From assembly GCA_029255685.2 (NCBI GenBank), contig CM055319.2, positions 20,678,247-20,742,246 of the forward strand: a DNA stretch of 64,000 nt, written 5' to 3'. Under the pieces are notes generated by a model, which saw nothing but the letters and a program-made list of their open reading frames with translations, did no database searches and was not told the origin of the DNA. Source of the stretch: Silene conica (Eukaryota > Streptophyta > Magnoliopsida > Caryophyllales > Caryophyllaceae). Below, piece after piece: positions 1 through 9,998 of this stretch (the first letter of the stretch is position 1; each line of letters opens with the position of its first letter). A program made the translations under genes and the position numbers.

Positions 1-732
1 TCTTATAAGCAACACTTATAAAAGAACAGTTTGTATTTTTATTAATTGTAAATTCGATGCAAATAAAGAAGACGATAAGGTCTATTTATATAAGAGGCAC
101 ACGTCCAAACCACACGTCCCAAACGAGTTGAATAACTCGAAATCCGACTTGGAATGGGAATCCTAAAATCTATCTAATTGGATCAAAAATAATCCTTATT
201 AAATCCTAAATCTAATTTAGGTTGTTAAATAATTAAATAAATTAATCCTAACAACCTTAGAATAACTAACTAGATAGTAACTAACTTTATAACAAACTTT
301 GTAACTAACTACCTAGTTTGTAACAACCTTAGTAACTACTTTAACAAACTCTAAAAAACTTAACAAACTAAAATTAACAAACTAATAAAAATAACACAGA
401 AGTTAAATATACTCCAAAACCTATTTGGAGTTCTTGACCCTTGGAGACACCGAGCCACCATACGAACCTCGAGAGTCGCGTCAGCCCTCACGGGCCACAC
501 GCCGTGACCACCTAGCCTTCCCGTGTTCGTGGTTCGTCCACCCCCTTTAACCCAACCTTTCCTTGTGATGATCCTCATAGCTACCTCGTTGGGCCAAGGT
601 TGTAAAATCCACTGAACTGTTATTAGACATTATACTAGCCATATGACAAATAAAGATAATATGGCTAACATAAGTCGCCTCTTCGATTCCCAATCATAGC
701 AACGAGTTCGTACCCTATACATATTTGGATCA
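1..732 (-). repeat. G1 3' LTR, partial
   Basis: This stretch matches 3119-3663 and 5014-5201 of the other LTR base for base with scattered differences. On the minus strand it begins TGATCC at 732, directly after the purine tract. Its other end lies about 365 bp beyond the left edge, judged from the other copy. Confidence 0.85.
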
Positions 733-768
733 TCCCCTCCTCCTTTAAAGAGAATTGACCTCAATTCT
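733..768 (-). other. G1 polypurine tract plus adjacent hairpin
   Basis: On the minus strand a purine-rich tract (AAAGGAGGAGGGGA) abuts the LTR start at 732. Upstream of it, at 751-768, is a near-perfect palindrome: arms AGAATTGA and TCAATTCT separated by two bases. Read with 6-bp arms, the loop is GAGGTC. The spacer from hairpin to LTR is 18 nt. This matches the 3'-end module of the other gypsy families in the window. Confidence 0.75.
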
Positions 769-1787
769 TGACGTTTAGTGCTCAAGAACCTTTGATCCCG
801 GGACATATTTCCTACAAAGATGAACAAATATCGACTCATTAAGTAAGTCCTCTTGTGGCCGCGCCTGCTAGCACCATCACGCGACACCACCATGGCACCC
901 TCCTCTTTAGACTCGTGCCCATCCTCTTCCAACAAGCGATCTAGACCTAGACCTAGCCGCATTGGACTACCATCCTCGCCTAGTACGCCCCTTGCCTCAC
1001 GGTTCTTGGTTCGTGCCAAGCTCGCACCGTGCAACCTCACGCGCAACTCCTCTAAGTTTAAGGCCATCGCCCTTGGCTCACACACCTCTAGGTCATCCGC
1101 GGTCACCACCGTACTTACCACTATCTCCTTTCCTTCCTCCCTAGTTGAATCAGCCCCTATCACCTCCTCTACCTCCTCGTCCTCCCTAGCTATAGCAAAG
1201 ACTGAAGTGGCAAGTTGAGTATTCTTCCCCGAATTGGCTCTCATGAACCCTACATCTTTTGGTCTCATGGGTTTAAGTATGATTTGCTTACCCTTGTCCA
1301 TGAGTTAATACTCATTCACTCTCCCCCTATGCAAGACATCCCTATCAAATTGCCAAGGACGCCCAAGAAGAATATGACAAGCATCCATGGGTACTACATC
1401 GCATAGCACCTCATCCTTGTATGAACCCATGGCTAGCCCCACGCGCACCTGTTTTGTAACCCTAACCTTGTTCCCGTCCCCTAACCAATGTAATGCATAA
1501 GGTTTAGGATGTTTTATTGTGGTGAAGGCTAACTAAGCTACCATCTCTTCGGATGCCACATTCGTGCAACTACCTATATCAATAATCATGCTACACCACT
1601 TATCTTTTACAAGACACTTGGTGTAAAATATGTGATCTCGCTGTTCAGTAATTATTGGTGTGGATTGGGCTTGTAACGATCTAAGCACTAAGGTAGTCGT
1701 TTTTGGTGCTTCGAATGGCTCATCTCTTCCTCCTTTCTCACGATCACCGCGCCCCTCCAACTCTTCGTCCTCCTCCTCGGATTCCTC
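733..1787 (-). pseudogene. G1 aspartic protease region and tail
   Basis: Minus-strand reading frame continuous with the zinc-knuckle part of gag. It shows a retropepsin-like active site (IIDIGSCTNVAS) near 1560-1600 and the typical plant gypsy protease tail with ILLGRPWQFDRDVLH near 1325-1370, followed by KGKQIILKPM near 1290. Two in-frame stops lie near 1533 and 1302. After the protease comes about 150 codons of charged, low-complexity sequence that runs into the 3' LTR. The expected RT domain is absent. I infer loss of RT-RNase H-integrase by deletion. Confidence 0.75.
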
Positions 1788-2690
1788 TCATTCCCCTACT
1801 AAGTTTAGACATGTTAGGGCTTCCCTCATCGTCACAACCCTTTTGTTAGGGCAAGAATTCTTGAAGTGTCCAAACCCTTGGCACTTGAAGCATCTCACCT
1901 TAGATAGGCTAATCCCATTTTGAGTTGGAGTTGGATTGGATTTGGTTTTTAGAGATCCACTCGTTCCCGACTTTCCTGCGCCACTTGTACTAGGTACCAC
2001 TTGGACGGTTCCCCTTCGCCCCCTTCTCCTACACGACACCATATGCGGCCCCCTCCGAACCTTGCCTTGCCTTGTGCCTCCACTTTTAAGCACAAATTTG
2101 TTAAAGTATCGAAATCAGAATAGACTTGTAGTTCTACGGGATTAGATATATTTTTATTTAACTCCCTCAAGAACCTTGCCATCTTTTGTTCTTGATTTTC
2201 TTCAACCTCCCCCATTAAGGTAAGATTTTCGAACTCATCTAAGTACTCGTTCACTGACATCTTGCCTTGCACAAGATTAGAAATCTTACTATATAAAGCA
2301 AGCTTGTAAGTTGTTGGTACATAAAGTTTCCTTAATCTTTTCTTTAGGCCGTCCCAAGAACAAATCTTTTCCTTCCCGGCTCTAGCCCTCTGAGCCTTAA
2401 GACTGTCGAACCACAATGATGCGCCCTTACTTAATCTTAAAATTGCATACTTGCACATCTTGCGATCAGATCATCCACTTCTTTGAATTCAAACATACGG
2501 TCCATCTTCCTTTACCGCTAAAGGTAGTCCTCCGGATCTGTCCCTCCTTTGAACTCAGGTAGTTCCGTCACTTTGAATTCGTCGCTGGACGAACTGGCTC
2601 TCTTCTAGGTTGCCATCGATTGTCGTTGATAGACACACGTTCCAATGCCTTCTTTAAACTGTCCAAAAATCTTGGATCTTCAAAATTCAT
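1788..2690 (-). pseudogene. G1 gag (retrotransposon gag domain plus zinc knuckle)
   Basis: The start is chosen at the ATG complementary to 2688-2690, whose first residues (MNFEDPRFLDSLKKALE) resemble plant gypsy Gag N-termini. A Retrotrans_gag-type domain follows (ASLWFDSLKAQR, KKRLRKLYVP, MSVNEYLDEFENL) at about 2130-2430. A CCHC knuckle, CFKCQGFGHFKNSC, lies near 1840-1890. Coding capacity is broken by frame changes, one between about 2460 and 2690 and one between about 1950 and 2090. Gag would form the virus-like particle. This copy cannot make a full protein. Confidence 0.8.
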
Positions 2691-2738
2691 AGTTGCTCTG
2701 AACGGATCGTCTTCGACAAATAGAAATCAAGAGCCGAA

Positions 2739-2750
2739 GCTCTGATACCA
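2739..2750 (-). other. G1 primer binding site
   Basis: Minus-strand TGGTATCAGAGC, the usual plant site complementary to the 3' end of initiator methionine tRNA, four bases inside the right LTR. It fixes the element's orientation. Confidence 0.85.
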
Positions 2751-3668
2751 CTAATGATACGAATTCTTAGCAAATAAATCGTCCGCGGAAGATTTCTTGA
2801 AACTTAAAGAACGATCTTGAATGAAACAGTAATTTAGGTGAATGTATGGAACGATCTTGGGTGAATCTTGATGATGATGATGAACGTGAACGGTGATGAT
2901 GGTGGCGTCGTGGTGGTTATGGCCGTCGGTGGTGGTGAATGTTTTTGTATTTGTGATGGTCTTGAGGTGAATCCTCAAGGTAGAAGGATATTTGTTTGCC
3001 CTAAACCTATAAGGTAAACAATGGTGAATTACTCCCTAGACCTATAGTTTGTAATTCTTGTTAATACTTGAAACGCGACAAATATCAACGGCTTGGACAA
3101 CCACGCGATGAGTCCGGATTCTTATAAGCAACACTTATAAAAGAAAAGTTTGTATTTTTATTAATTGTAAATTCGATGCAAATAAAGAAGACGATGTGCT
3201 ATATTTATATAAGAGGCACACGTCCAAACCACACGTCCCACACGAGTTAAATAGCTCGAAATCCGACTTGAAATGGGAATCCTAAAATCTATCTAATTGG
3301 ATGAAAATTAATCCTTATTAAATCCTAAATCTAATCTAGGTTGTTAAATAATTAAATAAACTAATCCTAACAACCCTAGAATAACTAACTAGATAGTAAC
3401 TAACTTGGTAACAAAATTTGTAACTAACTACCTAGTTTGTAACAATCTTAGTAACCACTTTAACAAACTCTAAAAAACTTAACAAACTAAAATTAACAAA
3501 CTAATAAAAACAACATTGAAGTTAAATATACTCCAAAACCTATTTGGGGTTCTTGACCCTTGGAGACACCGAGCCACCACACGAACCTCGAGAGTCGCGC
3601 CAGCCCTCACGGGCCACACACCGTGACCACCTAGCCTTCCCATGTTGGTGGTTCGGCCACCCCCTTTA

Positions 3669-4013
3669 TGTAACACCCCGGCCCAAACCTAAGACCGTAA
3701 ATGTTAGCCACGGTAGCTCGCCAGGCTATGTATTGGCCCCATAGACCAACACGAGTCCTTTCCAGCGCATTTTGTCCTCACTCACGTGCATCCCGGGAAC
3801 CTTCCGAGAAGGTCACCCATCCTAAGACTACTCCCAGCCAAGTACGCTTAACTTTGGAGGTCTTTCGCATGGATAACCAGAAAAGAAAGTTCACTTTGTT
3901 GATATGAGTAGTATTTTCAATACCTTTAAGCACTAGTCATATAAGCGTATCAATGGACCTCTTCAAGGGATTACCCCACCCGAATATCCTATTCGGTTCA
4001 ACGGAGTATTACA
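3669..4013 (-). repeat. Cassandra LTR 1 with 5S-like domain
   Basis: 345 bp, TGTAAC...ATTACA. On the minus strand 3811-3875 resembles the 3' half of plant 5S rRNA, including the internal control region (GTTAAGCG and AGGATGGGTGACC). This LTR differs from LTR2 and LTR3 at more sites than they differ from each other. Confidence 0.9.
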
Positions 4014-4168
4014 CACCCTCACTTGAATAACGCAACGTCCTCGTTGCGCCTAGCAGCATCTGACCGCAGCCGAGCCAAACCGGGAATCCTCCCCCGCTTG
4101 GTTGGTGCCCCGGGTACTCCAGACCACGGGCGCTCACCAGACGGTCGCAGGGTTGCTCTGATACCACT
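4014..4168 (-). other. Cassandra internal region 1
   Basis: 155 bp with no coding capacity. The minus-strand primer binding site (TGGTATCAGAGC, complement of 4155-4166) lies two bases from LTR2. It looks identical by eye to the second internal region (4514-4668), which points to a recent duplication of a 500-bp unit. Confidence 0.88.
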
Positions 4169-4513
4169 TGTAACACCCCGTCCCAAACCTAGGACCGGAA
4201 ATGTTAGCCACGGTAGCTCGCCAGGCTATGTACTGGCCCCACAGACTAACACGAGTCCTTTCCAGCGCATTTTGTCCTCACTCATGCGCATCCCGGGAAT
4301 CTTCCCAGAAGGTCACCCATCCTAAGACTACTCCCAGCCAAGCACGCTTAACTTTGGAGTTCTTTCGCATGGATAACCAGAAAACATAGTGCACTTTGTT
4401 GATATGAGTAGTATTTTCAATACCTTTAAGCACTAGTCATATAAGCCTATCAATGGACCTCTTCAAGGGATTACCCCACCCGAATATCCTATTCGGTTCA
4501 ACGGAGTATTACA
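4169..4513 (-). repeat. Cassandra LTR 2 with 5S-like domain
   Basis: 345 bp. The 5S-like domain is at 4311-4375 on the minus strand. It is nearly identical to LTR3. Confidence 0.9.
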
Positions 4514-4668
4514 CACCCTCACTTGAATAACGCAACGTCCTCGTTGCGCCTAGCAGCATCTGACCGCAGCCGAGCCAAACCGGGAATCCTCCCCCGCTTG
4601 GTTGGTGCCCCGGGTACTCCAGACCACGGGCGCTCACCAGACGGTCGCAGGGTTGCTCTGATACCACT
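4514..4668 (-). other. Cassandra internal region 2
   Basis: 155 bp, a copy of 4014-4168, ending with the same PBS next to LTR3. Confidence 0.88.
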
Positions 4669-5013
4669 TGTAACACCCCGTCCCAAACCTAGGACCGGAA
4701 ATGTTAGCCACGGTAGCTCGCCAGGCTATGTACTGGCCCCACAGACCAACACGAGTCCTTTCCAGCGCATTTTGTCCTCACTCATGCGCATCCCGGGAAT
4801 CTTCCCAGGAGGTCACCCATCCTAAGACTACTCCCAGCCAAGCACGCTTAACTTTGGAGTTCTTTCGCATGGATAACTAGAAAAGAAAGTGCACTTTGTT
4901 AATATGAGTAGTATTTTCAATGCCTTTAAGCACTAGTCATATAAGCCTATCAATGGACCTCTTCAAGGGGTTACCCAACCCGAATATCCTATTCGGTTCA
5001 ATGGAGTATTACA
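4669..5013 (-). repeat. Cassandra LTR 3 with 5S-like domain
   Basis: 345 bp, ending GTATTACA directly before the CTTTA duplication. The 5S-like domain is at 4811-4875 on the minus strand. Confidence 0.9.
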
Positions 5014-5201
5014 CTTTAACCCAACCTTTTCTTGTGACGATCCTCATAGCTAGCTCGTTGGGCCAAGGTTGTAAAATCCACTGAATCGTTGTGAGACAAT
5101 ATACTAGTCATACGACAAATAAAGATAATATGGTTAACACAAGTCGCATCTTCGATTCCCAATCATAGCAACGAGTTCGTACCCTATCCATATTTGGATC
5201 A

Positions 5202-5705
5202 ATCCCTGACACCAGTACCGCACCGGTTTAATTCGGTATACCGCTTTTGTTTTAAATTTGAAACCTCATCCGAAAAACCGGATAAACCGCACCGGTTTGC
5301 GACCGGTTTCACTAAGTCAGTTGTTCGCCTATTTTCGTCCTAAAAGCTCGTGTGTTAGTTTTTAAAACTAATATTCCTTAATAAATGTCCAAAATTTCAT
5401 ATATAACAACTTTAAAACGAGTTCTTAATACATAAAAATACAAATAAAGTGAAACAAATACAATGTAACTCAAAAGTTTAACAAATTTTTAGGGTTTTAG
5501 TCTTTTAGATGGTAAAGGATTTTAGCAACTTTTATTAAATCAGTTTAAAAATCGGGTTCCGATTTTGGGTTTTTGAGAACTGTATCCGCTCCGTTCAGCC
5601 CAAAAAAATTATGTTCAGATATCGTATCCGAAAAAACCGAATTTCCGGTTTCGTTTTACGGTATTCGGTTCGGATTCAGTTTTTAAATTTAGATCGACTT
5701 TTTTT
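5202..5705. other. Unclassified stretch rich in CCGGTTT/TTCGGTT motifs
   Basis: No coding capacity. The first and last parts hold many variants of ACCGGTTT, GGTATTCGGTT and AAAACCGGA on both strands. Such subterminal motif clusters are seen in some non-autonomous plant DNA transposons (hAT-like), but I could not define terminal inverted repeats or a target duplication. Confidence 0.35.
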
Positions 5706-6106
5706 GCTCAGCCATACTTAAAGGTGCCAATGTGGAAGTGGGAGTCTATATCCATGGATTTCATTGTGGGGTTACCACGATCTCAGTGATGTAACAATAT
5801 GATTTCGGTGATAGTGGATCGTTTGACCAAGTCGGCTCATTTTGTCCCCATAAAGGATACTTGGAGCAAGGTAGAGTTGGCCTTAGCTTATAGGAATAAT
5901 GTGGTGAGATTACATGGCATACCTAAGGATATTGTGTCAGATCGAGATTCGCGCTTCATTTCTAGATTCTAGCAGGAGTTGCAAGAGATGATGGGTATGA
6001 CATTGAACTTGAGTATAGTTTTTCACCCAGCTAATGATGGTCAGACTGAGCGAGCCAGCAAGACCCTTGAGGATATGTTGAGGGCTTGTGTCATGGAGTT
6101 GGAGGT
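5706..6106 (+). pseudogene. G2 integrase, core part
   Basis: Translated pieces show [45 protein letters not shown] and HPANDGQTERASKTLEDMLRACV, the standard Ty3/gypsy integrase core with its first Asp (SMDF), second Asp (SDRD) and the region of the catalytic Glu (GQTE). In-frame stops occur near 5790 and 5970. The coding line continues at 7658 after the inserted element. Confidence 0.85.
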
Positions 6107-6408
6107 TTGATGCTTGTCTTTTATATAGACTTTTATGGTATATTTGATATGCATTTCTATGCTTTTATTATAGCTTTTACCTATATTTTACCCCGAATTT
6201 GCTACTTTGTGTTTGTCTTGCCATTTGTACAGGAAAGGCTTGAAAATGGTGTAAATCAAGCCTAAAGTCCTTTGAGCATGCATTTAGGATATAGTAGAGT
6301 TTGGAGCAGAAATATCGTCACCTCGGAATGCATGAAGTGTGTCGAAAGCATTTATTCATGTGTCAAGTAGTTGTGCAGCGGCTTGATGCTCGGTCGAAGC
6401 CTTTTGAT

Positions 6409-6626
6409 GATCGATCGAGTAAAATCAAGGTCGTAGGTGAACAATCGAGTAATTTATGTGATCGATCGAGTGGAATAGAGACAGGAGTTACTCGATCGAG
6501 TAGCGATATAACTCGAGAGGGGTTTTGGCGAGGAAAGATACTCGATTGAGAACATTTTTTTGGTCGATCGAGTGACTTGCATTGAAGATTACTCGATTGA
6601 GGAGAAGGAAAGGGCTCGATCGAGCT
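6409..6626. repeat. Cluster of CGATCGAG palindromic motifs
   Basis: At least seven variants of TCGATCGAGT / ACTCGATTGAG within about 220 bp, irregularly spaced, upstream of the TATA box of the solo LTR. Most are self-complementary. Confidence 0.8.
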
Positions 6627-6728
6627 ATTTCCGTGGGCTGCAATTTCGACATCTTAGAATTTGTGTTTAATTAGGATTGTTCTTTTAGTTTACTTATTTA
6701 ACGTCAAATAAAGATTATCTGGCCTCTA

Positions 6729-6740
6729 CTATAAATAGAG
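6729..6740 (+). promoter_or_regulatory. TATA box of the solo LTR
   Basis: CTATAAATAGAG, a strong match to the plant TATA consensus, in an otherwise non-coding LTR. Confidence 0.6.
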
Positions 6741-7657
6741 AGGGAATTAGCTAGTTTTAATTATTCAGTTTTGATTCGGTTTCCGAATCAATTCGGACAT
6801 CTAGTTCCGTTCGTAGTTTCAAGTTTCAAGACAGTTTTTATTCAAGATTTAATAAAGTTCTTAGTTTCCGAATAACAAAGTTTCGTAAGATTTCTTGTTT
6901 ATTTATTTATTGTCTTTTAATTTCTTGTCTTTTAATTCTTGCCTTCAATTCTGAATTAGTTATTTTCACCTTAGTTTTACCTTCCTCTTAAATTATGTCT
7001 ACCTTCAATTATATTAGTTTTATTACCCTTTATATGACTAACTAGATTTTATATGCTAGGATTTAGGGCGTCATGGTTTTGATATGTTCTTAGTTAATTA
7101 TTAGATCTGTCTTATTCTCACGTCTGAATTGTTAATCACAACATATAATAGTAATTAAACACTTAGATGCATATCATTGGTTAATTAATCTACGTAAACC
7201 ATGGCATGTATTGGGCTGATTGGAAGGGGCGAAACCTTTTGTGAACATTGAAGTACGCTAATGAAGTGGCCTCTTAGTTAATATTACTTTGGACTGAATA
7301 TTAGACTGGGCCGGATATTTATTCAATACCCTTCAGGCCGTTTATTTGATCTTGATTTTACCCTTGACCTTAGATTTACCATGATGAACCGACAATCCTA
7401 ACTACTTTCCCTTATTATTTACATCTCTCATATTTTATTAATGGCTTTAGTTATTTTAGTCTTTTTAGTTATTTTAATTATTTGTCTTAGTTTAGATAAA
7501 TCATTATTTTTCTCCTATAAAATTGTTACCTTAAGACAAACTTTTAATAAACAAATAAATATTTCTTACCTTCATGTGGATTCAATCCTGACTTTCCTAG
7601 CTATATTAGTTAGTCTAATTAGTTTATTTTTGATTAGTTATACGACTAACCCCAACA

Positions 7658-8373
7658 GGGGTAGTTGCGAGGAGAGGTTGGAGTTAATTGAGTTCTCCTA
7701 CAACAACAGTCACCAGCTAGTATTGGGATGACACCTTTCGAGGCTTTGTATGGGAGGAGATGCAAGAGTCCAGTGTGTTGGGAAGATAGCTCTGAGGCAG
7801 TGGTTTTGGGTCCCCAGTTGGTACAGGATATGATAGATCAAATTTCGAGTGATTTGGCAAAAGATTAAGGCAGCTCAGGATAAACAAAAGAGTTATGCGG
7901 ACTTGCACGACATAGATATAGAGTTTCAGGTTAGGGATAAGGTATTGCTTTAGGTTTCACCTATTAGGGGCTTGATGAGATTCAACAAGAGGGGCAAGCT
8001 AAACCAGACGTTCATAGGGCCATATGAGATTCTTGATCGTGTGGGAGAGGTTGCTTATCGCTTGGCTTTACCACCAACCTTAGACCGAGTCCATAATGTA
8101 TTTCATGTGTCTCAGTTATAGAAGTATGTTGGTGACCCATCTCATATTCTTGAGGTGGAGCATGTGGAGCTCGATGAAGCTCTATCTTATGTGGAAACCC
8201 CTAAGGCCATCCTTGATAGCAAAGTTCGTAAGACCAGCACGAGGTAGACAAAACTACTTAAGATATTGTGGTCTAACCACAAAGTTGAGGAGGCTACTTG
8301 GGAGTCCAAGTCTGCTATGAGGGAGCCTTACCCGCATCTTTTTGATCAGGTGTGTGAGGTTACGGGGATGTAA
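7658..8373 (+). pseudogene. G2 integrase C-terminus with chromodomain-like tail
   Basis: Continues the integrase with EERLELIEFSYNNS, then after a one-base shift PFEALYGRRCKSPVCWED, then GPYEILD-type sequence near 8020. It ends with LWSNHKVEEATWESKSAMREPYPHLF and a stop at 8371. The EEATWE...YPHLF ending is typical of the chromodomain-like tail of chromovirus integrases, thought to guide insertion into heterochromatin. Several frameshifts and stops make it non-functional. Confidence 0.75.
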
Positions 8374-8583
8374 CCTTTTTCTTTTAGGGGGATAGAAGAT
8401 GATCGCGCGTTAGGTTTTGAATCTTTTGGAGTTAATTGCATAATTGTTGTTATAAAATTTGTTGGGTTGTGTCTTGGTATTTTGCACATCTTCGAGATGT
8501 GGTAAGTAGTGTGTCTTATGATTGAAGTAGAGGTACGGTATATCGTGGTGTGGTGAGTCTTGATTTTCAGGTTAGTCAGTTGT

Positions 8584-8621
8584 GAACTTCAAGGACGAAG
8601 TTCGTTCTAAGGAGGGAAGAT
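8584..8621 (+). other. G2 hairpin and polypurine tract
   Basis: Arms GAACTTC (8584-8590) and GAAGTTC (8597-8603) enclose the loop AAGGAC. Exactly 18 nt (8604-8621, containing AAGGAGGGAAGA) separate the hairpin from the LTR start TGTAACACC at 8622. Confidence 0.8.
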
Positions 8622-9830
8622 TGTAACACCCCTCTCTTAGACGGACGGGTGTAGTAGGTCGAGTAGGCAATACTCGGTCGAGTGCACACATGCCATGGTT
8701 AGTCTACTGATGTCCCTCTTAACTCGGTCGAGTACAGCGTACGCGGTCGAGTTAGGCAAACTCGATCGAGTACTCGGTGCTCGTCGACCTGGTCCAACTC
8801 GGCCGAGTACATTTGGTACTCGCCAGAGTGCGTCTTTCCGTGTCACCGTCGCGATAGGTTAATTAAGAGATTTCGGAAGTTAAAAATCATTTACCCTAAA
8901 GTTAACCTCGCCGCAACAATAATTCTCTCAAACATTTTCTGCCCTAAATCCCTAATTACCTACCGAAGTTTACTCGTGCGTCGATCGTCCTAGCTTTGTG
9001 TCCTCATCATTCAAGTAAGTTCTTAATTGTTTGGTTAATTTACTGAGTTTAAGGTCATATGTCACGACAAGTTAGTAATAAGATTAATGTTGCCTTAATT
9101 AGGAGGAGAATTCGTAGAAGAAATGTGGTAGAAATTGCTTGGATTTATTGTTATTGTGAAACTGCCTGGAGGTAGCTAGGGTTCTCCCTACTTAGTTATT
9201 GTTATGTGTGGTTGTAACGGTTTTATGCTATATTGTGAGACTAATATCACTGTGGTTTTGAGATTGAGATATGAAACATATGTTTGAGGCGATTAACGGG
9301 AAATAGCTCCCAATCCTATGATCGCCCTTCATTGTTCCCGCCACGGAGGGGATGTGGACATTAATGGTCTGGGTACCGCTTGCCGTGAGAAAGAAGGGTT
9401 GGTTGTGGGACTAGAGGTCGCCAGTTGTGAAATTGACTTGATGAAGAGATCAATATGGTTATTGTGTATTTGTTATTGCATTTGGTAGTGACCGTCTTAT
9501 TTGACAGTAACTGACGCATGTTGTTTATTTACTGTGACGATCCATGGTTATGGTGAGTAGATTCTCAGGTAATATGTTGAGATTGATGCTTGTGACCGGG
9601 ATGGATGGGACATCACACTTGTATTCGTCATAGTTGTCATTTATTTATTCTTTTAGCTTCCACAGGTTTTACATTTGTTATTTCTTTTTCAAACGTACAG
9701 TTGTATGTCACTTTAATAATATTTATAAAAAGTTACCCGTGCCTTTCTTTGATATTGTACCTCGGGAAATCGAGATGGTGACACTTTCATAGTCTAAGGG
9801 TCCTTCCTAAAAGCCTTGAGTTATGAGGGT
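8622..9830 (+). repeat. G2 3' LTR, right end uncertain
   Basis: Starts TGTAACACCCC directly after the purine tract. No second copy is in the window, so the end is an estimate. The late part (about 9740-9790) still looks LTR-like. 9830-9998 is less certain and could be flanking DNA. Confidence 0.5.
8656..8825. repeat. Cluster of CTCGGTCGAG-type palindromes
   Basis: About seven occurrences of CTCGGTCGAG, CTCGATCGAG, CTCGGCCGAG and close variants in the first 200 bp of the G2 LTR. They resemble the cluster in the unrelated solo LTR at 6409-6626. Confidence 0.8.
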
Positions 9831-9998
9831 GACTGATCAAAAATCCTAAAAACAAAAGAAACTCCCCAAAATTACCTAGATGGACCACCGGTCCACCACC
9901 CTTTCCCACCCAAAAATGTTTGAACCTCCGGCCGCCCCGCCAACTTATCGGTGACTGAAAAGGACGAAGGTAGAAGACAACGAAGTAAGGGGATGGTT

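Larger units (their letters stand above)
3669..5013 (-). mobile_element. Cassandra TRIM array: three LTRs, two internal regions
   Basis: Three LTRs of exactly 345 bp (3669-4013, 4169-4513, 4669-5013) alternate with two internal regions of exactly 155 bp, a strict 500-bp period. The whole array is flanked by a perfect 5-bp duplication CTTTA (3664-3668 and 5014-5018), so it entered or was resolved as one unit. Each LTR carries a 5S rRNA-like domain. The minus-strand PBS TGGTATCAGAGC abuts LTR2 and LTR3. No protein is encoded, as is normal for Cassandra, which depends on other elements for mobility. The tandem form is usually attributed to recombination between LTRs. Confidence 0.93.
1..5201 (-). 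mobile_element. Ty3/gypsy gag-protease-only element G1
   Basis: LTR element read on the minus strand. The right LTR is 2755-5201 and the left LTR is 1-732, cut by the window edge. A Met-type primer binding site lies just inside the right LTR and a purine tract just inside the left one. The internal region is only about 2 kb and holds gag, zinc knuckle and aspartic protease remnants. No reverse transcriptase, RNase H or integrase is visible, so this is a deletion derivative that would need pol in trans. A three-LTR Cassandra array interrupts the right LTR. Confidence 0.85.
2755..5201 (-). repeat. G1 5' LTR, interrupted by Cassandra
   Basis: Plus-strand ends TGATAC...GGATCA, that is TG...CA on either strand. 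It is collinear with 1-732 where both are visible. Removing the 1345-bp insertion and one 5-bp duplication leaves about 1.1 kb. The flank to the right starts ATCCC at 5202. The other flank is outside the window, so the target duplication cannot be checked. Confidence 0.8.
6107..7657 (+). mobile_element. Probable solo LTR (about 1.55 kb) inside the G2 integrase
   Basis: The integrase line stops at 6106 and resumes at 7658 without missing protein sequence. The insert begins (T)TGATG and ends CCAACA, so it is TG...CA-bounded. The flanks GAGGT (6102-6106) and GGGGT (7658-7662) differ at one base and could be a mutated 5-bp target duplication. A TATA box lies at 6729-6740 and AATAAA-type signals follow within about 150 bp, as expected for the U3/R region of a long LTR. 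No coding region is seen. The family is not identified; it is long and gypsy-like. Confidence 0.6.
5706..9830 (+). mobile_element. 3' half of a chromovirus-like Ty3/gypsy element, G2
   Basis: Plus-strand remains of integrase, a chromodomain-like C-terminus, a 3' noncoding tail with hairpin and purine tract, and a 3' LTR starting at 8622. Everything upstream of integrase is missing. The right limit near 9830 is an estimate, because no second LTR is present to define it. A putative solo LTR splits the integrase. Confidence 0.7.

Noticed and set aside
2739-2750. tRNA gene remnants at TGGTATCAGAGC strings
   Set aside because: All such strings sit two to four bases from LTR edges and are primer binding sites. 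No cloverleaf is present.
7441-7731. 96-codon frame joining hydrophobic sequence to an integrase piece
   Set aside because: It reads across the junction of the solo LTR and the G2 integrase. Only the last 30 codons are integrase-derived.
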